Part shown: piece after piece, positions 1-5,726 of the stretch | How positions within the stretch are numbered: position 1 is the first letter of the stretch | Layout: each line of letters opens with the position of its first letter | From: Akkermansiaceae bacterium | GTDB lineage: Bacteria > Verrucomicrobiota > Verrucomicrobiia > Verrucomicrobiales > Akkermansiaceae | DNA length: 8,529 bases | NCBI GenBank assembly: GCA_028293225.1 | Contig: JAQGPE010000127.1 | Span: 1-8,529 of the forward strand | Reading direction: 5' to 3' | Made by a program: the position numbers and the translations under genes | The notes under the pieces: generated by a model | Told to the model about the DNA's origin: nothing | Seen by the model: only the letters and a program-made list of their open reading frames with translations | The model's database searches: none

Positions 1-1266
1 GTCGGCTCCAGGGCCGTCGTTGTCGTCATCATCCTCGGCGATACGGACGCCGCCGTTGACGACCAGTTTCCAATCGCCAACCCGGATGGCTCCTCCCTGG
101 GGAGTCGTGTTGATCAGGATTTCCCGCTCCGGGAGAGACTGGTTTTCGGTCAGCACCGCGGAGACATCGCGACCGTCGAAGGGGAGCTTCTGGTCGTTGG
201 CGCTGCCGGTGATTTTCAGCAGGGTCGGAAACCAGTCGGTGACATCGATCGGGGTTTCGATCGCCGAGCCGGCCTTGATTTTTCCCGGCCAGGAGGCGAA
301 GGCCGCGACCCGGACCCCGCCTTCATAGACGCTGCCTTTTCCGGCCCGCAGAGAACCGTTGTCGGAGAGCTTGCCGGGGTTCGGTCCGCCGTTGTCGCTG
401 GAGAAAACGATCAGGGTATTGTCGCCGAGTTTCTCGTCCTCGACGGCCTTCGCGATCACGCCCACGGCATCGTCGACGGCCGTGATCATCGCCGCGTAGA
501 TCTTGCGGTTGCCGGTGAAATCCGGGTAGAGCGGCAGGTAGCGGTCGGGGACCTGGTGAGGGCTGTGGACGCCATTGAAAGGAACGTAGAGAAACAGGGG
601 CTTCGACTTGTCGCGTTCACGGATCAGGCGGGCGGCCTCATTTCCGACCAGCTCGGTGGAGTAGCCGGTATCGTGGTTTTCCTTGTCGTCCTTGTGCCAG
701 TCGAATCCGCCGTCGCGGAAGTGGGTGAAATAGTCGAGAGCCCCATTGTAGTGCCCGTACTGGTGGTCGAAGCCGCGGGCGGTCGGCAGATACTCCGGCG
801 CAAAATGGCCGAGATGCCACTTGCCGGTGATGGCCGTTTCGTAGCCCGCTTCCTTCAGGGCCTGCGGAAGCGTCCGTTCTTCCAGCGGCAGGCCGTATTG
901 GGCCCAAGGTCTGACGACTCCGGTCTGGAAACCGTAGCGGAAGGGATAGCGTCCGGTCAGCAGCGCGGCGCGGGTGGGAGAGCACACGGGCTGGACATAG
1001 AACTGGTTCAGCTTGGCGCCGCTGCCGGCCAGTTTATCGAGATTGGGGGTCTTGATCGCCGGGTTGCGCCAGCCGACATCGTTGCCGCCGAGGTCATCCG
1101 CCAGCAGGTAGATGATATTGGGGCGGCCGGATTCCTCTTTCGGGGTCGCAGCCGCCGCGGCCGTCAGGAGAGCGGCGTTTTTCCGGGCCGGCGGGGCGCA
1201 CTCGGCTTTCTCCTGGGCGGAGGCGGGGAGCAGGAAAAGCAGCGAAAGAATGAGGTGGTGCTTCAT
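1..1266 (-). CDS. Secreted type I sulfatase (arylsulfatase A/B-like), C-terminus outside the window
   Basis: Hydrolyses sulfate esters, probably on a sulfated glycan; the true substrate cannot be read from the sequence. The frame is open from ATG at 1266-1264 to the window edge, giving 422 residues with no stop. Residues 1-17 are a signal peptide (hydrophobic core [10 protein letters not shown], cleavage likely at ASA|Q), so the enzyme acts in the periplasm or outside. The catalytic signature CSPTR starts at Cys95, the residue converted to formylglycine in this family. Other active-site elements are present: metal ligands Asp57-Asp58 (LLADDLGG), Lys149 and His151 (GKWHLG), His234 (NGVHSPH), Asp291-Asn292 (SSDNGG) and Lys310 (AGKG, followed by YEGGVR). 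A stretch of about 30 residues (18-47) with an alanine run separates the signal peptide from the first conserved strand. The visible end is very acidic (residues 411-417). Family members are usually 450-550 residues, so roughly 50-100 are missing. It is divergent from the gene at 1895. No anaerobic sulfatase-maturase or FGE gene is in view. Confidence 0.93.
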   Translation of the reverse strand, partial: MKHHLILSLLFLLPASAQEKAECAPPARKNAALLTAAAAATPKEESGRPNIIYLLADDLGGNDVGWRNPAIKTPNLDKLAGSGAKLNQFYVQPVCSPTRAALLTGRYPFRYGFQTGVVRPWAQYGLPLEERTLPQALKEAGYETAITGKWHLGHFAPEYLPTARGFDHQYGHYNGALDYFTHFRDGGFDWHKDDKENHDTGYSTELVGNEAARLIRERDKSKPLFLYVPFNGVHSPHQVPDRYLPLYPDFTGNRKIYAAMITAVDDAVGVIAKAVEDEKLGDNTLIVFSSDNGGPNPGKLSDNGSLRAGKGSVYEGGVRVAAFASWPGKIKAGSAIETPIDVTDWFPTLLKITGSANDQKLPFDGRDVSAVLTENQSLPEREILINTTPQGGAIRVGDWKLVVNGGVRIAEDDDDNDGPGAD

Positions 1267-1439
1267 GGGGAAATGGATCGTTCAAGGACCGTGGAAAGTG
1301 CCCGGAGACGGCGCGGCTTCCTGCGGTCGGGATGGGCGCAGGACCTCCGGTGAGCCGGTCATTCCTGCGGAGTGGATCTCAAACCTCGGGTGGTCCCGTG
1401 GGAGTCTTGCCGTCTCAGCCCGGGGTGGGGGGCGGTCGG

Positions 1440-1456
1440 CCCCAAGACTCTTGGGG
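1440..1456. promoter_or_regulatory. Perfect 17-bp dyad, candidate operator
   Basis: CCCCAAGACTCTTGGGG is an 8-bp perfect inverted repeat around a central C at 1448. Neither side is followed by a T-tract, so it is not a typical intrinsic terminator. Its size suits a homodimeric DNA-binding regulator. It lies about 174 bp upstream of the sulfatase start and just downstream, on the minus strand, of a candidate sulfatase promoter. The octamer CAAGACTC within it (1443-1450) reappears as its reverse complement GAGTCTTG at 1402-1409. Function is inferred from symmetry and position only. Confidence 0.35.
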
Positions 1457-1483
1457 GCTGGCAAAGAGCTGTCAATTGAATCT

Positions 1484-1511
1484 ATACTAACTTGAGTGTT
1501 TTGGTTGTCAT
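1484..1511 (-). promoter_or_regulatory. Weak candidate sigma-70 promoter for the sulfatase
   Basis: Read on the minus strand, ATGACA (1511-1506, five of six matches to TTGACA) is followed after 16 bases by TAGTAT (1489-1484, four of six matches to TATAAT). An overlapping alternative -10 is TATAGA (1486-1481), with a 19-base spacer. A start near 1475 would leave a leader of about 210 bases before the sulfatase ATG and would place the 1440-1456 dyad just downstream of the start site, where a repressor could block it. AT-rich intergenic DNA often gives matches this good by chance. Confidence 0.22.
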
Positions 1512-1770
1512 GAGGCAGAGGCACCTTGGGTAAACCCGAAAAATGATCTCAAGTTGCCGGTGCGAATGGGATGCGCTGGCACGCCGCCTCCTTGAACTTT
1601 GAATCCGTGGAATCAGGGATTTATGGGCTTTTCCCTTACCCGCCGGTTCGCCGGGACCTTCGCAGGCGGGCCGGAGCCGGGTTCCGGACTCGGGAATAAT
1701 TGCAATCCGTCTAATAATTTCCCGACTTGGTGGCGTTCTAGAGGGGAGCGCCGCCGCCGAAAGGTTGCGC

Positions 1771-1799
1771 TTTTCAAATACCATACTCATTTGGATACT
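1771..1799 (+). promoter_or_regulatory. Weak candidate sigma-70 promoter for the thioredoxin-like gene
   Basis: TTTTCA (1771-1776, four of six matches to TTGACA) and GATACT (1794-1799, four of six matches to TATAAT) are separated by 17 bases. They lie in a local AT-rich patch, about 90 bases upstream of the ATG at 1895. Transcription would begin near 1806 and could continue into the moxR operon, because no terminator is visible before 3017. The match is modest and unconfirmed. Confidence 0.25.
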
Positions 1800-1894
1800 A
1801 TTCTTCCGATCTGCTGAAAGCTTCCTTTGGCAAATCCGCAAAATGGCTATTGGTCGGGAGTCGCCCCGTCGTTTCAACCCTGTTTATCACCCGT

Positions 1895-2965
1895 ATGAGA
1901 ACCTGGACCCTTTGCACCGCCGTTGCCGTTGCTTTCGCTTTGAGCGCCCCCGCTGCCATGGCAGTCCTGAAAGTCGGGGATGACGCACCGAAGATCCAGG
2001 TGTCCAGCTGGGCACAGGGAGAAGCCGTGAAAGAGTTCGAGGGCGACAAGGTCTACATCGTCGAGTTCTGGGCGACCTGGTGTGGCCCTTGCATCGCTTC
2101 CATCCCGCACCTGGATGAGATCTACAAGAAGCACAAGGACGAGGGCCTGGTCGTGATCGGCCAGAATCTCGGTGAGGACACCGGCAAGGTCGCCCCCTTC
2201 GTCAAAAGTATGGCCGGCAAAATGAGCTACCGGGTGACAGTGGATGACAAGTCCGAGGGCGGCTGGATGGCCAAGCACTGGCTCGCCGCCGCCGGTCAGA
2301 ACGGCATCCCCTGCGCCTTCGTGGTGAGCAAGAAAGGCAAGATCGCCTACATCGGGCACCCGATGGAACTGAAGGAGTCTCTCCTCGAAGGCCTGCTCGC
2401 CGAGCCCTCCACCAAGCAGGGCGGCGCACCGGCTCCGGCGGCGGAAATCGCCACGCCGAGCGCGAAGGCGGCCGAACTGGCGACCCGCGCCCAGTCCGAG
2501 ATCGGCACCGGAAAACTGGAGGCTGCGGAGGCGACCATCTCCGAACTCCAGGAAGCGCTGCCCCAGAATCTCGGTTACATCGGCGGTCTGTTGGAACTCG
2601 ACCTGCTGCTGGCCAAGAAGGACGCCGATAGCGGCATGGAACTCTCCAGCATGCTTTGCGAGGACTACAAGAAAAGCCCCGCCGTGCTGGCCGCGGTCGC
2701 CGCTCATCTGATCGCCCAGCCGGACGCTGCGGCCCCACTCCAAGCGGCAGCGGAAAAGATCGCCACCCCCATCAGCGCCACTGAAGGCGACGCCCAGGGC
2801 CCGGCTTTGAGCACCCTGGCTCGCATCGCCTTTCTCAAGGGCGACAAGATCCGCGCGGTGGAGCTTCAGACAAAGGCCGTCTCACTGACTTCGAAAGCCG
2901 GAGAGGCGGCTGCGAAGGCCACGCTGGAGGCCTATCAACAGGATCGTCTTTCGTCCGCCCGGTGA
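1895..2965 (+). CDS. Exported TlpA/redoxin-family thioredoxin-fold protein with C-terminal helical (TPR-like) domain
   Basis: A periplasmic thiol-disulfide oxidoreductase by fold, 356 residues. I chose ATG 1895 because it starts a clean signal peptide (residues 1-23, MRTWTLCTAV..., cleavage at AMA|V). A TTG at 1850 would add 15 residues in front of it. The thioredoxin domain covers about residues 24-170. The active site WCGPC lies in FWATWCGPC (Cys63, Cys66), and the cis-proline is Pro139 in NGIPCAF. A third cysteine, Cys140, directly follows that proline. An Ala/Pro-rich linker (about 172-200) leads to an alanine-rich all-helical region (about 200-356), likely TPR-type and used for protein contacts. 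No Shine-Dalgarno sequence precedes the ATG. TlpA-like proteins usually reduce specific envelope disulfides, for example in cytochrome c maturation, but no such gene is nearby. It lies 51 bp ahead of moxR on the same strand without an obvious terminator, so co-transcription is plausible. Confidence 0.88.
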   Translation: MRTWTLCTAVAVAFALSAPAAMAVLKVGDDAPKIQVSSWAQGEAVKEFEGDKVYIVEFWATWCGPCIASIPHLDEIYKKHKDEGLVVIGQNLGEDTGKVAPFVKSMAGKMSYRVTVDDKSEGGWMAKHWLAAAGQNGIPCAFVVSKKGKIAYIGHPMELKESLLEGLLAEPSTKQGGAPAPAAEIATPSAKAAELATRAQSEIGTGKLEAAEATISELQEALPQNLGYIGGLLELDLLLAKKDADSGMELSSMLCEDYKKSPAVLAAVAAHLIAQPDAAAPLQAAAEKIATPISATEGDAQGPALSTLARIAFLKGDKIRAVELQTKAVSLTSKAGEAAAKATLEAYQQDRLSSAR

Positions 2966-3016
2966 GGTTGGTGGCGGCCCTTAGACCCTGCTCTCATTTC
3001 TCTGCATTCTTCTTTC

Positions 3017-3988
3017 ATGACTGATACCAGAACTCAATTCGTCCAGGCCGTGCGGGACCGCGTCGCGGAGGTCGTTGTCGGCCAGGACGTGGTCGTCGAG
3101 CGCATGATGATCGCGCTGCTGACCGGCGGCCACTTGCTCCTGTTAGGCGTCCCCGGCACCGCCAAGACTCTCCTGGTCAATGCCGTCGCCAAGGCGGTGG
3201 ACCTGCAGTTCAGCCGTGTCCAGTTCACCATCGACATGCTGCCGTCCGACATCATCGGTTCGGAGCTGCTCGACCAGGCGACGGGGAAATTCCGCACCCA
3301 CCAGGGTCCGGTCTTCACCAACTTGCTGCTGGCGGACGAAATCAACCGCGCCGCGCCGAAGGTGCAGAGCGCGCTGCTGGAAGCGATGCAGGAGCGCAAG
3401 GTCACCATCGGCAACGCAACCTATCCGCTGCCGATGCCGTTCCTGGTGATCGCGACGCAGAACCCGATCGAGCAGGCCGGCACCTTCGAGCTGCCGGAAG
3501 CGCAGCTCGACCGCTTCATGCTTTGTCACCGCATCAGCTATCCTACCGCCGAGCAGGAGGAGGAAGTGCTGCGCCGCCAACTCAAGATGGGCCTCAAGCG
3601 GGTCGAAGGCGGTGCGATGCCGAAGACCGCTTTCGACATGATCGGCGGCGAGCCGGTCTGCAAACTCGATGACCTGGTGGCCGCGATGTCCGACGTCCAG
3701 TCGGTGCATGTCAGCGAGGTGTTCATGAAGCATTGCGTCGAGCTGATCCGCCTCACCCGCACCCACCCTGCCATTGAAATGGGCTGCTCGCCGCGTGCCG
3801 GGCTTTCCATCGTCCAGGCTGCCCGCGCCCGTGCCTTCGTGAACCAGCGGGACTACGTGGTGCCGGAGGATTTGTTCGAGCTGGCTGAGGATGTGGTGCT
3901 GCACCGCATCCGCCTCAGCTACGAGGCGCTCGCGGACGGGCAGAAGCCTGAGAAGGTGCTCGAAGAGCTGCTTCATCAACTCGGTTGA
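3017..3988 (+). CDS. moxR: MoxR-family AAA+ ATPase
   Basis: A cytoplasmic ATPase of 323 residues, the usual family length. MoxR proteins act as chaperone-like remodellers, normally paired with vWA proteins that bind the client or metal. All ATPase elements are present: Walker A GVPGTAKT (residues 44-51), Walker B LLLADE (103-108) followed by INRA, sensor 1 Asn149 in ATQNP, the arginine-finger region LDRF (Arg166), and sensor 2 Arg260 in GCSPRAGL. The helical lid spans about 200-323. No membrane segment is present. The start ATG 3017 is well placed about 22 residues before the conserved GQ motif. Its leader is rich in C and T and has no Shine-Dalgarno sequence. The next gene starts 29 bases after the stop. 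It is the first gene of the Bat-like cluster. Confidence 0.95.
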   Translation: MTDTRTQFVQAVRDRVAEVVVGQDVVVERMMIALLTGGHLLLLGVPGTAKTLLVNAVAKAVDLQFSRVQFTIDMLPSDIIGSELLDQATGKFRTHQGPVFTNLLLADEINRAAPKVQSALLEAMQERKVTIGNATYPLPMPFLVIATQNPIEQAGTFELPEAQLDRFMLCHRISYPTAEQEEEVLRRQLKMGLKRVEGGAMPKTAFDMIGGEPVCKLDDLVAAMSDVQSVHVSEVFMKHCVELIRLTRTHPAIEMGCSPRAGLSIVQAARARAFVNQRDYVVPEDLFELAEDVVLHRIRLSYEALADGQKPEKVLEELLHQLG

Positions 3989-3996
3989 GTCTTGTC

Positions 3997-4016
3997 GTCT
4001 GTCTGCCTGTCTGTCT
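3997..4016 (+). repeat. Five-unit GTCT tandem repeat directly before the DUF58 start
   Basis: Five tetranucleotide units (GTCT, GTCT, GCCT, GTCT, GTCT) end one base before the ATG at 4018. They occupy the place where a ribosome binding site would normally be. The third unit carries a single substitution. The repeat is noncoding if translation starts at 4018. It would be coding if the TTG at 3985, which overlaps the moxR stop, were used. Repeats this short are only modestly prone to slippage. Confidence 0.7.
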
Positions 4017-4017
4017 G

Positions 4018-4875
4018 ATGAATCCACCCGGGACCCTCACGAATGATCCGCTCGACGCGCGGCAGTTCGAGATCGCGATCAAGCGGCTCGCCAACGCGCT
4101 GACCTACGGCCAGGAAAGCTCGCCTTTCCTCGGCTCCGGGATCGAGTACGTGCAGTCGCGCCTCTATCAGAGCGGCGACCCGGTCAAGTTCATCGACTGG
4201 CGGATCACCGGCCGCACCGGCCGCTTCCACGTCAAGGAATACGAGGCGCCGAAGCAGATGCCGGTCTACCTGCTGGTGGACACCTCGGCCTCGATGGCGG
4301 TCAGTTCGCTGCGCCTGAGTAAATACGCCTGGGCGGTGCAGATCGCCGGCGGCATCGCGCTGGCCGCGGTTGAGCACATGAATCCCGTCGGCCTGATGAC
4401 CGTCGGCGAGCGTGCTCTCCACCACACGCCGGCGCTGTCGCGCGGCACCATCCTGCAGTGGATGCACCAGCTGCGGCACTATCACTTCACCGAGGGTACG
4501 ACGCTGGGCAAACGCGTCCGCGAACTGATCCCGCGGGTCGAGCAGCGCTGCCTGTTCGTCGTCATCAGCGACCTTCACGATCCCGACGCGATTCCGGCCA
4601 TCAAGCTGATGGCCCAGGACCACGACTGCGCCGTCCTGCACATGGAGGACCCGGCGGAACGCGGCGGACTGCGCGCCGGCATTCTGCGCGGCGTCGAGGC
4701 GGAGTCCGGCCAGGAGTTCGTCGCCCGCGGCAGCACGAAATTTTTCACCAGCGAGGAAGCCAAGTCGCTCTCCCGCGCGGGCGTCGACTATCTGAAGCTG
4801 CCCACGGATGAACCGATCCTGCCGCGGCTGCGCCATTTCCTGAAGAACCGGAACAACTCCAGGAGGAACGGATGA
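4018..4875 (+). CDS. DUF58 domain protein with intact MIDAS
   Basis: A soluble, cytoplasmic protein of 285 residues, routinely encoded next to MoxR ATPases and considered their partner or adaptor. The DUF58 signature is clear: FLGSGIEYVQSRLYQSGD (37-54), then IDWR (59-62) and HVKEYEAP (71-78). The C-terminal half is vWA-like, with MIDAS residues Asp88, Ser90 and Ser92 (DTSAS), Thr161/Thr162 (EGTTL) and Asp185 (ISDLHD), so metal binding is likely retained. I chose ATG 4018 because the upstream TTG (3985) would add a short Val/Leu/Cys-rich stretch encoded mostly by a tandem repeat. It lacks the N-terminal membrane helices found in many larger DUF58 proteins. Its final codons overlap the next start (ATGA) and contain that gene's Shine-Dalgarno sequence. 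Confidence 0.92.
   Translation: MNPPGTLTNDPLDARQFEIAIKRLANALTYGQESSPFLGSGIEYVQSRLYQSGDPVKFIDWRITGRTGRFHVKEYEAPKQMPVYLLVDTSASMAVSSLRLSKYAWAVQIAGGIALAAVEHMNPVGLMTVGERALHHTPALSRGTILQWMHQLRHYHFTEGTTLGKRVRELIPRVEQRCLFVVISDLHDPDAIPAIKLMAQDHDCAVLHMEDPAERGGLRAGILRGVEAESGQEFVARGSTKFFTSEEAKSLSRAGVDYLKLPTDEPILPRLRHFLKNRNNSRRNG
4861..4866 (+). promoter_or_regulatory. Strong Shine-Dalgarno sequence for the gene at 4872
   Basis: AGGAGG lies five bases before ATG 4872, inside the last codons of the DUF58 gene. It fixes the start of the next gene and shows that this organism uses the canonical anti-Shine-Dalgarno sequence, in contrast to the leaders at 1895, 3017, 4018 and 8439. Combined with the ATGA overlap, it indicates translational coupling. 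Confidence 0.85.
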
Positions 4876-5726
4876 GAGTGCCGGGTTCTGAATTCATCCG
4901 CGGTGCTGCCGCGGTTCTGTTGGCGGCGATGCAGATCGCCGTCGCGACCGCGGCCGAGCGCGGGCCGGGAAGCATTGGCATGGAGAAGGACGTGGCAGTC
5001 ACGCTGGATCGGGGCGACTACCGGCCGAAGCCGCTGGATGACCGCACGCCGCTGATTCTCCGGCTGGAAGACGTGAAGCCGGCGGAAGGCGGAAGTTTCA
5101 ACTATCAGTTTCACTACATCGCCTTCGAGCCGGGGAGGTACAAGCTCTCCGACTATCTGATCCAGCCCGACGGCTCACCCGCACCGCTGGCGGAGAGTGC
5201 TTCGATCGAGGTCGGCTCGATCCTGGTCGATTCCATCCTGCCGCCTGATTTCAATGGCGAGCTCAATGCCTTCGGAGCCCGGCCGTTTCCGTGGTTCGGC
5301 GGTTACCGGTTGATGATGGGCGGCCTGGCCGTGCTGTGGCTGTGCGGACTGCCCGCGTTGATCTGGCTCGGCCGGAAGAAGAAGGTGGCGGTGGTGGAGG
5401 AAGTCGTGGCGCCCCCCCCTACCTATGCCGAGCGCATGAGACCTTTCGTGGAAGCCGCCGCCGCCGGAGAACTGACGACCTCGGGGCAAGCCGAACTTGA
5501 GCGCCTGATGAGCGGCTATTGGCGCGAGAAGATCGGCCGGCCGGGACAACGCATGGCCGAGGCCCTTTCCGCTCTGAAGAAGCATCCTGAGGCCGGCTCC
5601 CTGTTGCGTGCGCTGGAGCACTGGTTGCACCAGCCGGGCGGCGCCTCGCGGGCGGAGATCGAGCGCCTGCTGGAGCCCTACCGGCTTCCGGCGGTTGCCG
5701 TGGTTGAACAGGAGGTGGTGGCGTGA
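4872..5726 (+). CDS. Single-pass membrane protein of unknown function in the MoxR/Bat operon
   Basis: I do not recognise a named family with certainty. The 284-residue product has a likely signal peptide (residues 1-28, cleavage near ATAA|ER) and a predicted beta-rich extracytoplasmic domain (about 30-140). That domain contains FEPGRYKL and ILPPDFNG, resembling the end of BatD-type domains. One transmembrane helix follows (about 145-166), then a basic stop-transfer patch RKKK (168-171). After a Pro-rich joint (PPPT) comes a cytoplasmic helical domain (about 184-272). Similar-looking proteins sit at this place in other MoxR-vWA operons, sometimes annotated as DUF4381 or BatD-like; that link is from memory of operon layout and needs a profile search. 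It could transmit signals between cytoplasmic MoxR/DUF58 and the periplasmic vWA domains. The start overlaps DUF58 by four bases, and the end overlaps the next gene. Confidence 0.8.
   Translation: MRVPGSEFIRGAAAVLLAAMQIAVATAAERGPGSIGMEKDVAVTLDRGDYRPKPLDDRTPLILRLEDVKPAEGGSFNYQFHYIAFEPGRYKLSDYLIQPDGSPAPLAESASIEVGSILVDSILPPDFNGELNAFGARPFPWFGGYRLMMGGLAVLWLCGLPALIWLGRKKKVAVVEEVVAPPPTYAERMRPFVEAAAAGELTTSGQAELERLMSGYWREKIGRPGQRMAEALSALKKHPEAGSLLRALEHWLHQPGGASRAEIERLLEPYRLPAVAVVEQEVVA
5412..5419 (+). repeat. Eight-C homopolymer inside the 4872-5726 gene
   Basis: A run of eight C residues encodes part of the Ala-Pro-Pro-Pro-Thr joint between the transmembrane helix and the cytoplasmic domain. Gain or loss of one C would remove the cytoplasmic domain while leaving the exported part and membrane anchor. 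As read here the frame is intact through the run. It could be a slippage site, or merely a place where sequencing errors are likely. Confidence 0.75.
5711..5717 (+). promoter_or_regulatory. Shine-Dalgarno sequence supporting the GTG start at 5723
   Basis: GGAGGTG ends five bases before GTG 5723 and is embedded in the last codons of the preceding gene. It justifies the non-ATG start, which yields the typical BatA-like N-terminus. The next in-frame ATG is six codons into the protein (5741), too close to the first transmembrane helix and without such a signal. Confidence 0.8.

Larger units (their letters stand above)
1267..1894. other. Divergent intergenic region, 628 bp, no convincing gene
   Basis: This stretch separates the starts of the sulfatase (minus) and the thioredoxin-like gene (plus). 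It is visibly more AT-rich than the flanking genes in 1470-1500, 1690-1720 and 1770-1805, as expected for promoter DNA. It contains a perfect 17-bp dyad at 1440-1456, the heptamer AATAATT repeated at 1695-1701 and 1713-1719, a GGGT/ACCC mini-hairpin at 1528-1537, and possible promoter elements for both strands. Open frames crossing it (for example 1482-1877 minus) are rich in Arg, Ser and Pro and show no family resemblance or start signals. I see no tRNA, no riboswitch core I can name, and no hairpin followed by a T-tract. Confidence 0.7.

Noticed and set aside
556..1353. 265-codon plus-strand open frame across the sulfatase
   Set aside because: It overlaps the intact minus-strand sulfatase, which carries every active-site motif. 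The plus-strand product has Arg/Gly-biased composition and no motif.
1520..1600. Possible riboswitch (GGGTAAACCC hairpin with GAAAAAT and later GGTGCG/GCACGCC pairings)
   Set aside because: I could not align it to the conserved core of c-di-GMP, cobalamin or other known riboswitches, and the pairings are short. A covariance-model scan would settle it.
1670..1725. Possible intrinsic terminator (CCGGA/TCCGG hairpin, GGGAA/TTCCC pairing)
   Set aside because: No T-tract follows on either strand, and no gene ends there.
1482..1877. 131-codon minus-strand open frame in the intergenic region
   Set aside because: Arg/Ser/Ile-rich product without signal peptide or domain, codon use unlike the neighbours, and no ribosome binding signal.
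1850..1894. TTG start at 1850 for the thioredoxin-like gene
   Set aside because: It would put 15 extra residues ahead of a well-formed signal peptide that begins at ATG 1895.
1874..2743. 289-codon minus-strand open frame opposite the thioredoxin-like gene
   Set aside because: The plus strand encodes a signal peptide, CxxC site and cis-proline in order; the antisense frame shows only compositional Gly/Leu/His bias.
3143..4836. Two long minus-strand open frames (294 and 286 codons) opposite moxR and DUF58
   Set aside because: They are rich in His, Arg, Asp and Gln with no recognisable domain. The plus-strand frames hold complete conserved motifs throughout.
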